Assembly (NCBI RefSeq): GCF_011694815.1
Contig: NZ_CP050177.1
Coordinates: forward strand, 2,469,001 to 2,533,000
Length of the DNA stretch: 64,000 nucleotides
DNA from: Streptomyces liangshanensis
Lineage (GTDB): Bacteria > Actinomycetota > Actinomycetes > Streptomycetales > Streptomycetaceae
Reading direction: 5' to 3'
Shown piece by piece: positions 26,897 through 35,112 of the stretch (its first letter is position 1; every line of letters begins with the position of its first letter). The notes under the pieces were generated by a model, which did not search any database, was not told the DNA's origin, and was given only the letters and a program-made list of their open reading frames with translations. The position numbers were made by a program, and so were the translations under genes.

Positions 26897-27784
26897 TCAG
26901 CGCCCCCAGACCCGCCGGTCCCGCGCCGCCCCGTACACCGCCTCCACGTCGGCCGCCTTCAGGACGCCCTCCGGATCCGCCAGCGCCGCCACCTCCGCCT
27001 CGCGCACGACCCGTACGCCCAGGAGCGGCCCCGCGACCTCCAGCCGCGACGCCCCCACCACCACGAGCACCGGCCGCACCGCCGTCGCCAGCGCCCGCGA
27101 GGCCCGTTCCGCGGCGTCGCGGAGGTGGCCGAGCAGGGGCGCGGGCGCCGCGAAGCCCGTACGAACCATCGGGTCGACGATCCGGATCCGCCGGTTCCGG
27201 GCGGCCAGTGTGCGGATCGCCAGGACACCCGCCGGGCCGATCAGCAGATGGTCGATCCGGACGGCCGGATCCGCCCCCGGCAGCGGCACGGAGTGCAGCA
27301 CGCGCGGGCCCGCGCCGGCGAACGGCCGTTCCAGCCGGTCCAGCTCCTCCCCCACCACCTGCCGCGCGAGCAGCTCCGCACGGCGCGGATCCCGGCGCGA
27401 CACCGGCCCGCCGACCCGCCACACCCGGTCCGCCCGCCCCGCCCGGCCAACCGGACCCGCCCGGTCCGCCCCGAGCCCCCCGGGCAGCGCGTCCAGTACG
27501 GCGTGCAGCTCCTCGCCCGGCCGGTTCGGCGCCAGGTCGTCGTCCGGGTGCAGCGCGAGCCGGTCCAGCTCGGCCGGGGTCGGTACGGGCGGCGGCCCCA
27601 CGGTCACCTCACCGCTCAGGTACGGCGCCAGCGCGGCCAGCACCTCTTCGCGTCCGGCCCCGGGCAGCAGGCTGACGCGTCCGGCGCTCCTGTCGTACCA
27701 GGCCACGGCCGTACCGTCCGGCAGCGTCACGTACAGCCGGTCCCGGCCGTAGCGCGGCGCCGGGGCGACACGTAATCGGGTCAT
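26897..27784 (-). CDS. NERD-domain (nuclease-related) protein with a TTA codon
   Basis: The 295-residue protein carries a nuclease-related NERD domain in its C-terminal half. After ARQVVGEELDRLER comes RVLHSVPLPGADPAVRIDHL and then LIGPAGVLAIRTLAARN, the core IDHLLIGP-GV pattern with conserved Asp and His. The N-terminal third reads like a small beta domain (RLYVTLPDGTAVAWYDR). Codon 4 is TTA, the rare Leu codon read by the bldA tRNA in Streptomyces, so expression may be tied to development. The ATG is preceded by GGGGAG. It is convergent with the LigD gene; a link to DNA repair is only suggested by position. Confidence 0.8.
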   Translation of the reverse strand: MTRLRVAPAPRYGRDRLYVTLPDGTAVAWYDRSAGRVSLLPGAGREEVLAALAPYLSGEVTVGPPPVPTPAELDRLALHPDDDLAPNRPGEELHAVLDALPGGLGADRAGPVGRAGRADRVWRVGGPVSRRDPRRAELLARQVVGEELDRLERPFAGAGPRVLHSVPLPGADPAVRIDHLLIGPAGVLAIRTLAARNRRIRIVDPMVRTGFAAPAPLLGHLRDAAERASRALATAVRPVLVVVGASRLEVAGPLLGVRVVREAEVAALADPEGVLKAADVEAVYGAARDRRVWGR

Positions 27785-27887
27785 CCCTCATCACTCCCCA
27801 CGTCGGCGGACGGAAATGCCCCCGGACGCGCCGCCTCCGTACGGCACACTCTCCCCTGACACGTGTCCCCCGGAAGGAATCCCACCC

Positions 27888-28145
27888 ATGATCATTTTTG
27901 GTACCAAGGGCTATCTCTATCAACTGGCCATATTGACGCTGGTGTGCGGCAGTTGCGGCAACCCCTCGGCGCACACTCTCCGCAAGCAGGTCACCAAGTT
28001 CACGCTGTTCTTCGTGCCGCTGTTCCCCTTCTCCACGAAGTACCGGACGCAGTGCACGTTCTGCGGCATGGAGCAGCGGTTGCAGAAGGAGCAGGCGGAC
28101 CAGCTCCTGGCGCAGGGCGCGCACACGCCGTCGCCCCGCCCCTGA
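27888..28145 (+). CDS. Small zinc-ribbon membrane-associated protein
   Basis: The 85-residue protein contains two CxxC pairs: CGSCGN (about 23-28) and CTFCGM (about 57-62), a typical zinc ribbon. Between them lies TLRKQVTKFTLFFVPLFPFSTKYRTQ, with a hydrophobic patch that could be membrane-associated. This pattern matches the widespread actinobacterial zinc-ribbon family starting MIIFGTKGY. GGAAGGA lies 9 nt before the chosen ATG; an upstream start would add a proline-rich non-family stretch. Function is unknown. Confidence 0.85.
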   Translation: MIIFGTKGYLYQLAILTLVCGSCGNPSAHTLRKQVTKFTLFFVPLFPFSTKYRTQCTFCGMEQRLQKEQADQLLAQGAHTPSPRP

Positions 28146-28216
28146 CGTGAGTTCGACATGCCTCGCACCCTGACATAAGCGGGCATAAGGCATGCCTCCT
28201 TGCTACGTTGCGGGGC

Positions 28217-29605
28217 ATGACCGCAACGAGGGCGGACCCGCCCCCGCCCGAGCTACGCCTCCCCAAGCGCCGGGGCGTCGAACTCTCCCTCCTCGTCTGC
28301 GCCGTCGTCATCTCCGTCTTCGGCTACGTCAGCGTCGGGCTCGGCAGGAACGACGCCGTCCCGCCCGACGCGGCGCGCTACGGCGCCGGCCTCGGCCTGC
28401 TCGCGCTCCTCGCGCACCTCGCCGTGCGCCTCCGCGCCCCGTACGCGGACCCGCTGCTGCTCCCCATCGCGGTCCTCCTCAACGGCCTCGGCCTGGTCCT
28501 CATCTACCGGCTCGACCTGGAGACCCCGCATGACCAGGCCGCGCCCGCCCAGCTGGTCTGGTCCACGTTCGGCGTCGCGCTCTTCATCGCCGCCGTGCTG
28601 TTCCTGCGCGAGGCCCGCGTCCTCCAGCGGTACGCGTACCTGTGCGTCGCCGCCGCGCTCGTCCTGCTGATCGTGCCGATCTTCTTCCCGGCCGTGAACG
28701 GGGCCAAGATCTGGATCAGGATCGGCGGACTCTCCTTCCAGCCCGGGGAGTTCGCCAAGATCCTGCTCGCCGTCTTCTTCGCCTCGTACCTCGCCGCGAA
28801 CCGCGACGCCCTCGCCTACACCGGCCGCCGGCTCTGGTGGAAGCTCCAACTGCCCACCGGCCGGGTGCTCGGGCCGATCGTCTCGATCTGGCTGCTCAGC
28901 GTCATCGTCCTGGTCCTCGAACGGGACCTGGGCACCTCGCTCCTCTTCTTCGGGCTCTTCGTGATCCTGCTGTACGTGGCGACGGGGCGCATCGGCTGGA
29001 TCGCGGTCGGCCTGCTGCTCGCGGCGGTCGGGGCGTTCGTGGTCGGGTCGTACGAGCCGCACGTCCACGGCCGGGTCGAGGACTGGCTCTCGCCGTTCGC
29101 GTCCATCGACGCGGGACAGGGGCCCGGCCAGCTCGCGCAGTCCCTCTTCGCGTTCGCCGCCGGCGGGATGTTCGGTACGGGCCTCGGCCTCGGCGAGTCG
29201 GTCCTGATCGGGTTCGCCGCCAAGTCCGACTTCATCCTGGCCACGGCGGGCGAGGAACTGGGCCTGGCCGGACTGACCGCGATCTTCCTGCTGTACGCGC
29301 TGCTCGTCGCCCGCGGCTACCGCGCCGGCCTCGCCCTGCACCACCCCTTCGGACAGCTCCTGGCCGTCGGGCTCTCCTCCATCCTCGCCCTCCAGGTCTT
29401 CGTGATCGCGGGCGGGGTGATGGGGCTGATCCCGCTGACCGGCATGGCGATGCCCTTCCTCGCGCAGGGCGGTTCGTCGGTCGTCACCAACTGGATCATC
29501 GTGGCCCTGCTGATCCGGGTCAGCGACGCGGCCCGCGGGCCGCGCCCCGAGCCGGTGGAGCCGGACGCCGCCGTCCCGGTGGCCGAGGGGACGGAGTCGC
29601 GCTGA
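28217..29605 (+). CDS. FtsW/RodA/SpoVE-family peptidoglycan polymerase (SEDS protein)
   Basis: SEDS proteins polymerise glycan strands from lipid II and work with a class B PBP. The 462-residue protein has about 10-12 membrane segments and the SEDS motifs NGAKIWIRIGGLSFQPGEFAKI, ERDLGTSLLFFGLFV, the extracellular loop SLFAFAAGGMFGTGLGLGES and the ending IPLTGMAMPFLAQGGSS. The ATG is chosen because TACGTT lies 7 nt upstream, suggesting a leaderless start, while the frame beyond has no family sequence. The stop overlaps the next gene by one base, so the pair is coupled. It seems to be a second RodA-type pair, without adjacent PASTA kinase genes. Confidence 0.93.
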   Translation: MTATRADPPPPELRLPKRRGVELSLLVCAVVISVFGYVSVGLGRNDAVPPDAARYGAGLGLLALLAHLAVRLRAPYADPLLLPIAVLLNGLGLVLIYRLDLETPHDQAAPAQLVWSTFGVALFIAAVLFLREARVLQRYAYLCVAAALVLLIVPIFFPAVNGAKIWIRIGGLSFQPGEFAKILLAVFFASYLAANRDALAYTGRRLWWKLQLPTGRVLGPIVSIWLLSVIVLVLERDLGTSLLFFGLFVILLYVATGRIGWIAVGLLLAAVGAFVVGSYEPHVHGRVEDWLSPFASIDAGQGPGQLAQSLFAFAAGGMFGTGLGLGESVLIGFAAKSDFILATAGEELGLAGLTAIFLLYALLVARGYRAGLALHHPFGQLLAVGLSSILALQVFVIAGGVMGLIPLTGMAMPFLAQGGSSVVTNWIIVALLIRVSDAARGPRPEPVEPDAAVPVAEGTESR

Positions 29606-31062
29606 TGATCCGCCAGATCCGCCACACCGCCGCGTTCTGCCTGGTCCTGCTGGTCGCGCTGCTCGTGAACGCGGGCCGGATCCAGGTCGTCGACGCGGAC
29701 TCGCTCGACGACAACCCCGCCAACCGCCGCCAGACCGTGGCCCGTTTCGAGCAGCGGCGCGGCGACATCCTCGTCGGCGGCAAGGCGGTCACCGGCTCGG
29801 TGGACACCGGCGAGCAGCTGCGCTTCGAGCGCACGTACGCGGACGGCCCGCTGTACGCGCCCGTCACCGGCTACGCCTCCCAGACGTACGGGACGACCCT
29901 GTTGGAGAACGCCGAGGACTCCCTGCTCACCGGGACGAACCCGCTGCTCGCGCCCCTGCCTTTCTGGAACGACGTCACCCGCGGCCGCCAGCCGGGCGGC
30001 CGTGTCGCCACGACCGTGCGGGCGTCGATGCAGCGGGCCGCGTTCGACGGGCTGGCCGGCCGGCGGGGCGCGGTCGCGGCGATCCAGCCGTCGAGCGGCC
30101 GGATCCTGGCGCTGGTCAGCAGCCCCTCGTACAACCCGGAACAGCTGTCGGGCACCGGCCCCGCCGTCACGGCGGCCTGGACCGCGCTGACCGGCGCGGA
30201 GGCGCAGCCGATGCTGAACCGGGCGATCCGGCAGACCTATCCGCCGGGCTCCGCGTTCAAGATCGTGACCGCGGCGGCGGCGCTGGACGCGGGGGTGGTC
30301 ACGGACGTCGACGCGCCCACCTCCGTACCCGACCCGTACGTCCTGCCGGGGACGACCACGACGCTGCCCAACGAGGTGGACGGGTGCGACCGGGCGTCGC
30401 TGGCCTTCGCGATCACCTTCTCCTGCAACTCGGTGATGGCGGGGCTCGGGGTGAAGGTGGGGGCGGCCGACATGCTGGACACGGTGGAGAAGTTCGGCTT
30501 CAACGACACGGGGATCCGGATCCCGTCCGGGGTGGCCGCGTCCAACTTCGACACGGAGATGTCGGACGACCAGCTGGCGCTGTCCTCGATCGGTCAGTTC
30601 GACACGCGGGCGACCCCGCTCCAGATGGCGATGGTGGCCTCGGCGGTCGCCAACGGCGGTGACCTCAGGCGCCCTTACCTGGTCGACCGGACGACGTCCG
30701 CCGACGGCGACCCGGTCTCCCGCACCGCGGAGCGGACCTACCGGCAGGTGATGGACCCCTCGACGGCCCGGCGGGTACGGCAGTTGATGGTCGACGTCGT
30801 CGAGGAGGGCACGGGGACGAACGCGGGCATCGACGGCGCCACGGTCGGCGGCAAGACCGGCACGGCCCAGCACGGCATCGGCAACGCCGGTGTCCCGTAC
30901 GCCTGGTTCATCGCGTGGGCCCAGGCGGACGACGCGGGAGAGCCGGCGGTCGCGGTGGCCGTGGTGGTCGAGGACGCGGAGGCGGACCGCTCGGACATCA
31001 GCGGGGGCGGCGACGCGGCGCCGATCGCCCGGGCGGTGATGGAGGCGGCGTTGGCGGAGTGA
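29605..31062 (+). CDS. Class B penicillin-binding protein (transpeptidase)
   Basis: The 485-residue protein is the transpeptidase partner of the SEDS protein just upstream. It has one N-terminal membrane helix (HTAAFCLVLLVALLVNAG), a short dimerisation region, and a transpeptidase domain. The three active-site motifs are SxxK in YPPGSAFKIV (about residue 215), SxN in FSCNSVM (about 275) and KTGTAQ (about 420). There are no PASTA repeats. The start ATG overlaps the upstream TGA. Peptidoglycan cross-linking at the outer membrane face during growth or sporulation is inferred from the family. Confidence 0.94.
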   Translation: MIRQIRHTAAFCLVLLVALLVNAGRIQVVDADSLDDNPANRRQTVARFEQRRGDILVGGKAVTGSVDTGEQLRFERTYADGPLYAPVTGYASQTYGTTLLENAEDSLLTGTNPLLAPLPFWNDVTRGRQPGGRVATTVRASMQRAAFDGLAGRRGAVAAIQPSSGRILALVSSPSYNPEQLSGTGPAVTAAWTALTGAEAQPMLNRAIRQTYPPGSAFKIVTAAAALDAGVVTDVDAPTSVPDPYVLPGTTTTLPNEVDGCDRASLAFAITFSCNSVMAGLGVKVGAADMLDTVEKFGFNDTGIRIPSGVAASNFDTEMSDDQLALSSIGQFDTRATPLQMAMVASAVANGGDLRRPYLVDRTTSADGDPVSRTAERTYRQVMDPSTARRVRQLMVDVVEEGTGTNAGIDGATVGGKTGTAQHGIGNAGVPYAWFIAWAQADDAGEPAVAVAVVVEDAEADRSDISGGGDAAPIARAVMEAALAE

Positions 31063-31104
31063 GAGTGAGGGGGGCGGGGAGTCCGGGGAGGCGGGCGGCG
31101 CCGG

Positions 31105-31545
31105 TCAGTCGGTGTCGGCGGCGGCGGTGTCGTACGCGCGCTGGTGGTCGCGGATCTCCGCGTGCCGGTCGGCGGACCAGGCCGCCAGCTCCAGCACGGT
31201 GGACAGCAGGGACGTACCGAGCGCGGTCAGGGCGTACTCGACCCGGGGCGGGACCTCCGCGTACGCGGTGCGTCCGACCAGCCCGCTGCGGCGGAGCTGC
31301 TTGAGGGTGAGCGTGAGCATGCGCTGCGAGATGCCGGGGATGTCCCGCGCGAGGTCCGAGTAGCGCACGGGACCGTCCGCGAGCGTGCCGATGATCAGCA
31401 CGCTCCACTTGTCGCCGACGAGGTCGAGGATCTCGCGGATGAAGTCGGCGTCCCGGTCGGCCCAGCGCGCGCAGGGCCCCGGGGTGCGCCGCACGTCCGC
31501 CCGTACGTCCGTGCGCCCCTGCCGCATTCCGTCGCCGGAACCCAT
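31105..31545 (-). CDS. HxlR-family transcriptional regulator
   Basis: This winged-helix regulator of 146 residues contains the HxlR core IREILDLVGDKWSVLIIGTLADGPVRYSDLARDIPGISQRMLTLTLKQL (given from about residues 36 to 84; the full string is the domain). Dimeric HxlR proteins respond to aldehydes, quinones or electrophiles. I prefer the ATG giving MGSGDGMRQG because AGGAAGG lies upstream. It is divergent from the azoreductase gene, the usual arrangement in which HxlR represses a detoxifying reductase. Confidence 0.92.
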   Translation of the reverse strand: MGSGDGMRQGRTDVRADVRRTPGPCARWADRDADFIREILDLVGDKWSVLIIGTLADGPVRYSDLARDIPGISQRMLTLTLKQLRRSGLVGRTAYAEVPPRVEYALTALGTSLLSTVLELAAWSADRHAEIRDHQRAYDTAAADTD

Positions 31546-31669
31546 GTCCGCCGCCTTCCTCTCGCGTACCCCACACACATCGGTGTGCCTTTTGTATCGC
31601 TTGTCACTCTAATGCACAGTGTGGCAACGAACAGAAAGTTAGTTCTGGGTCGAGAGGAAGAACCATCCC
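31546..31669. promoter_or_regulatory. hxlR-azoR divergent control region
   Basis: This 124-bp gap contains a distinctly A+T-rich core (about 31585-31650) in a G+C-rich neighbourhood, as expected for overlapping promoters. CACACACATCGGTGTG at its left end is a short inverted repeat, and GAAC/GTTC arms flank AGAAAGTTA further right. One of these is probably the HxlR operator, but I cannot say which. Confidence 0.5.
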
Positions 31670-32347
31670 ATGTCCTACCTGCTGCGCATCGACGCCTCCG
31701 CCTCCGGGGAGTCCTCCTTCTCCCGTCAGGTCGCCGACTCCTTCACGCGCGCCTGGAGCGGCGACATCGTCCGCCGCGACCTCGCACGCGACCCGGTCGA
31801 CCACCTGAACGGCGCGGGCATCACCGCCCGCACCACGCACCCCGACGCGCACACCCCGGAGCAGAAGGCCGCGGCCCGCCTCCAGGACGAGCTGGTCGAG
31901 GAGTTCCTGGGGGCCGAGGCGTACCTCTTCGCCGTACCGCTCTACAACTACTCGCTGCCCTCGGTCTTCAAGGCGTGGCTGGACCAGACCATGGTCATCG
32001 GCAGGACCATCGGGCTGGGCGACGCCGTGCCGAGCGCCGGCCGCCCCGCCGTCATCGTCTCCGCGCGGGGCGGCGGGTACGGTCCCGGTACGCCGAACCA
32101 CGGCAGGGACTTCCTGGTCCCGGCCCTGGAATCGATCCTCGGCGATCCGGTGCTGATGGCCCTCGACGTCCGCTCGATCACACCCGAGCTGACGTACTCG
32201 CTGACCATGGACTCCCTGCGGCACCTGCTTCCGCAGCACCGGACCTCCCTGGAGGAGGCACACGCCGAGGCGCGGCGGCAGGCGGAGGACGTCTCGGCCC
32301 GTGTCGCGGCGGCCCGGGCGGGAAGAAACAGCCCGACGGTGAGGTGA
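31670..32347 (+). CDS. FMN-dependent NADH-azoreductase / quinone reductase
   Basis: The 225-residue flavodoxin-like protein matches the AzoR family: N-terminal phosphate-binding LLRIDASASGESSFSRQVADSF, then AVPLYNYSLPSVFKAWLDQ (FMN isoalloxazine site, MYNF-type region) and SARGGGYGPGTPN. It reduces azo dyes and quinones with NADH and FMN. A GAGAGGAAGAA ribosome site precedes the ATG. Control by the divergent HxlR regulator is likely. It is slightly longer than the E. coli enzyme because of a charged C-terminal tail. Confidence 0.93.
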   Translation: MSYLLRIDASASGESSFSRQVADSFTRAWSGDIVRRDLARDPVDHLNGAGITARTTHPDAHTPEQKAAARLQDELVEEFLGAEAYLFAVPLYNYSLPSVFKAWLDQTMVIGRTIGLGDAVPSAGRPAVIVSARGGGYGPGTPNHGRDFLVPALESILGDPVLMALDVRSITPELTYSLTMDSLRHLLPQHRTSLEEAHAEARRQAEDVSARVAAARAGRNSPTVR

Positions 32348-32387
32348 TCCCGGGGGCTCGGGGGGATCTTCCGAGGGGGAGCGTGGG

Positions 32388-33497
32388 GTGGGCGGTGGAC
32401 GGGCGGTGACCGACCGGGTCGAACGGGCGCTGGAGCGGATCGGGCGGCTGGATCCGGAGCTGTGCGCGTTCGCCGAGGTGTGGGACGAGGAGGCTCGTGC
32501 GCGCGCCCGGTCGGTGGACCGGCGGCTCCCCCTGGCGGGCATGCCGTTCGCCGTGAAGGGGCCGGCCGGGATCCGTTCGTACGCGGCGCAACGGCTCGTC
32601 GCGGCCGGTGCCGTGCCGGTCGGGTCGACGGCCGTGCCGGGCCCGGGCACGTACTGGCAGACCTGGGGGCGGGGCCGGCACGGCCGTACGGTCAACCCCT
32701 ACCGCGCCGACCGCACACCCGGCGGGTCCTCCGCCGGTTCCGCGGTGGCCGTCGCGGCGGGGATGGTGCCGCTGGCGACGGGCAGCGACGGGGCGGGGTC
32801 GGTACGGATCCCGGCGGCCTGGTGCGGGGTGTTCGGCCTCAAGACGACCAACGGCCTGCTGCCGTCGCCCGACCGGACGGGGCTGGCATCGGCCGGGGTG
32901 CTGACCCGGTCGGCGGCGGAGGCGCGGGCGTACCTGGACCACGTGCTGGACGCGCCGCGGCCGGCGCCACCGCCCCTGGCTCTGCCCCTGCCGGCCGTGT
33001 TCTCGGCGGACTTGGGCTTCGCGCGGACGGAGCCGGAGGTGGCGGCGGTCGTACGGGCCGCGGTGGAACGGCTGGTGGCGGCCGGCGTCGTACAACTGCT
33101 CTCGGATCGGACGCCGTTCACGCTGCTGGACCCGCGGGAGGCGTGGTTGTCGGTACGGGGCGGGGCGGCGGCGGACGCCGAGGGGGCCGGGAGGGCCGCC
33201 GGGGTGCGCGCCGAGAACGTCCGGCGGCTCGACGGCCTCTTCGCCGGGGCGGAGCTGCTGCTGACCCCGGTCACGCCCAACAGGCCGCATGGGCACGAGG
33301 GGCCGGGCGAGGCCTACTCCACCGCGCTGACCTGGGCGTTCAACCTGAGCGGCCATCCCGCGGCGAGCGTCCCGGCCGGTTTCACCGCCGACGGCTGTCC
33401 GGTCGGGCTGCAACTGGTGGCGCGGCGGGGGGCCGATGTCCGCCTGGTGGAAATGGCCGTGGCGGCGGAGAGCGCGGTGATTAGGGTGCGGCCATGA
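32388..33497 (+). CDS. Short amidase-signature family hydrolase
   Basis: The protein carries the complete amidase-signature triad: Lys57 in PFAVKGP, cis-Ser114 in TPGGSSAGSA and nucleophile Ser138 in GSDGAGSVRIPAAWCGVFGLK, with the family 24-residue Ser-Ser spacing. At 369 residues it is about 100 shorter than typical GatA-like amidases; the region between the core and the C-terminal SGHPAASVPAGF motif is compressed. The substrate is unknown. The chosen GTG has GAGGGGGAG 6-7 nt upstream; another GTG six codons later is possible. Its end overlaps the DUF3291 gene by 4 bp. Confidence 0.88.
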   Translation: MGGGRAVTDRVERALERIGRLDPELCAFAEVWDEEARARARSVDRRLPLAGMPFAVKGPAGIRSYAAQRLVAAGAVPVGSTAVPGPGTYWQTWGRGRHGRTVNPYRADRTPGGSSAGSAVAVAAGMVPLATGSDGAGSVRIPAAWCGVFGLKTTNGLLPSPDRTGLASAGVLTRSAAEARAYLDHVLDAPRPAPPPLALPLPAVFSADLGFARTEPEVAAVVRAAVERLVAAGVVQLLSDRTPFTLLDPREAWLSVRGGAAADAEGAGRAAGVRAENVRRLDGLFAGAELLLTPVTPNRPHGHEGPGEAYSTALTWAFNLSGHPAASVPAGFTADGCPVGLQLVARRGADVRLVEMAVAAESAVIRVRP

Positions 33498-33958
33498 CCG
33501 CGTACGAGCTTGCCCAGGTGAACATAGCCCGCCTCAAGTACCCCTTGGATTCTGCGGAGTTGAAGGACTTCGTGGACGCCCTGGACCCGGTGAACGCCGT
33601 GGCCGACGAGTCCGCCGGCTTCGTGTGGCGGTTGCAGAGCGACAGCGGCAACGCCACGGACGTCCCGGTCTTCGGCGACGCGTGGCTGATCGTGAACCTG
33701 TCGGTGTGGCGGGACGTGGAGGCGCTGAAGGCGTTCATGTACGCGGGACGGCACCGCGAGCTGCTGAGCCGGCGCAGGGAGTGGTTCGAGCGGGTGGAGG
33801 AGGCTATGACGGCCCTGTGGTGGGTACCGGCGGGCCATCGCCCGACGGTGGCGGAGGCGGAACGCCATCTGCGCCACCTACGGGAGAACGGCCCGGCGGC
33901 CCACACCTTCACACTGCGGGAAAGCTACCCGGCCCCGGGCGAGGACGACCGGGGCTGA
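33494..33958 (+). CDS. DUF3291 domain protein
   Basis: The 154-residue protein matches the DUF3291 pattern: YELAQVNIARLKYPLDSAEL near the N-terminus, GFVWRLQSDSGN, LIVNLSVWRDVEALKAFMY and WFERVEEAMTALWWVPAGHRPT. These resemble a ferredoxin-like alpha-beta fold related to antibiotic-biosynthesis monooxygenase domains. The biochemical role is not established. The ATG lies inside the end of the amidase gene, and TAGGGT sits 6 nt upstream, so it may be both coupled and served by its own leaderless promoter. Confidence 0.86.
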   Translation: MTAYELAQVNIARLKYPLDSAELKDFVDALDPVNAVADESAGFVWRLQSDSGNATDVPVFGDAWLIVNLSVWRDVEALKAFMYAGRHRELLSRRREWFERVEEAMTALWWVPAGHRPTVAEAERHLRHLRENGPAAHTFTLRESYPAPGEDDRG

Positions 33959-34018
33959 GGCCGACGCCGGGGGACGGTCGCGGGTGGGTGGGGCGTGTGG
34001 TGGGGCGTGGGGTTGGTG

Positions 34019-34924
34019 TTACGGCAGTGGTAGTGCCTCTCGTCTTTTCAGCCACTCCGCCGGTACGCCCGACAGTCCCGTTCGCGCCGCCACGATCCCG
34101 CCCGTGATGGCGCACGTCGTGTCCACGTCCCCGAAGCCCTCCGCCGTCGACCACAGGGCGGCCGTCAGGTCGTCCGGGTGGCGGGCCGCCGTCCAGACCG
34201 CGAAGGGGACGGTGTCGTCGGCCCGGATGCGCCGGCCGTTGCCGAGGATGTCCGCGGCCTTCCAGGGGGCGGTGGTGAACGGCAACGCGGCGGCGCGCGC
34301 CAGGCCCTCCCGTACCACCCCCTCGGGAGTCGCCTCCGCCACCGCCGCCACGGACAGCTCGCCCCGTACCGAGAGCGCCGCCGCCACGGCGACCGCCACC
34401 GCGCCCGCGATGCCCTGCGGGTGGGCGTGTGTCACCTCGGCGGACAGCACGGCCTGTTCGGTCACGCGCGCCAGGTCGGCGTGGAACCAGGCGCCGAGCG
34501 GCGCGACCCGCATCGCCGCGCCGTTGCCGAGGCTGCCGCCCTCGAACAGCTCGGGCGCGAGCGCCCGCCAGCGTTCCGGCGCGGCGAGGAGTTCCGGGAG
34601 CAGGACGTGCATGCCGTGCCCGTACCCCCGGGCCGGATCGGCGTGGAAGGTGTCGGCGAAGCAGGCCGCCAGGCGGTCCTGGTCGACGGTCCCGTACTCC
34701 CCGAGCACGCGGTGCACGGCGAGCGCGAGGGCGGTGTCGTCCGTCCAGTGCCACTCCGCCTCGGGCGGGGTGCGCCGGGCCTGGATCTCCTGGAACGCCC
34801 GGTCGGGGTCGCGGAAGAGCGGGAACCAGCGTTCGCCGAACGCGTCGCCCAGCGCGAGCCCTTCGAGGCTGCGACGGGCCGCCGCACGGTCGGCGCCGTC
34901 TGCGCGGAGGTTCGGGTGCGTCAT
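34019..34924 (-). CDS. ADP-ribosylglycohydrolase family protein
   Basis: The 301-residue, mostly helical protein has the ARH/DraG metal-site motifs: GLALGDAFGE, the first Asp cluster HWTDDTALALAV, GNGAAMRVAPLGAW and the C-terminal GDVDTTCAITGGIVAA. These Asp residues bind two Mg ions that position ADP-ribose. Members remove ADP-ribose from proteins or small molecules. The ATG giving MTHPNLRADG is chosen; upstream open frame lacks family sequence. No ADP-ribosyltransferase gene is nearby. Confidence 0.93.
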   Translation of the reverse strand: MTHPNLRADGADRAAARRSLEGLALGDAFGERWFPLFRDPDRAFQEIQARRTPPEAEWHWTDDTALALAVHRVLGEYGTVDQDRLAACFADTFHADPARGYGHGMHVLLPELLAAPERWRALAPELFEGGSLGNGAAMRVAPLGAWFHADLARVTEQAVLSAEVTHAHPQGIAGAVAVAVAAALSVRGELSVAAVAEATPEGVVREGLARAAALPFTTAPWKAADILGNGRRIRADDTVPFAVWTAARHPDDLTAALWSTAEGFGDVDTTCAITGGIVAARTGLSGVPAEWLKRREALPLP

Positions 34925-35049
34925 GCGTACATCGTCCCGCGCGACGGGTCCGCGCGTACATCCGTTTACACATCGGGAGGCGGCTTGCACGTCGGGGGGT
35001 TCGGCCAGGTGTCGGCGTTCAGGCCTTGCCCGTCCAGGCATTGACGGCT

Positions 35050-35063
35050 CTACTGACAAGTAG
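35050..35063. promoter_or_regulatory. Palindromic operator upstream of the diiron oxygenase gene
   Basis: CTACTGACAAGTAG has perfect CTACT/AGTAG arms around a 4-bp centre and lies about 50 bp upstream of the oxygenase start, next to a TTGACG -35-like hexamer (35041). TetR-type repressors often bind such sites, but no TetR gene is present in this window near it. Confidence 0.6.
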
Positions 35064-35112
35064 TCTCATAAGGAGTGACCGCCGGTAACCCAGCGATGAG
35101 GTGTCCTCACCC

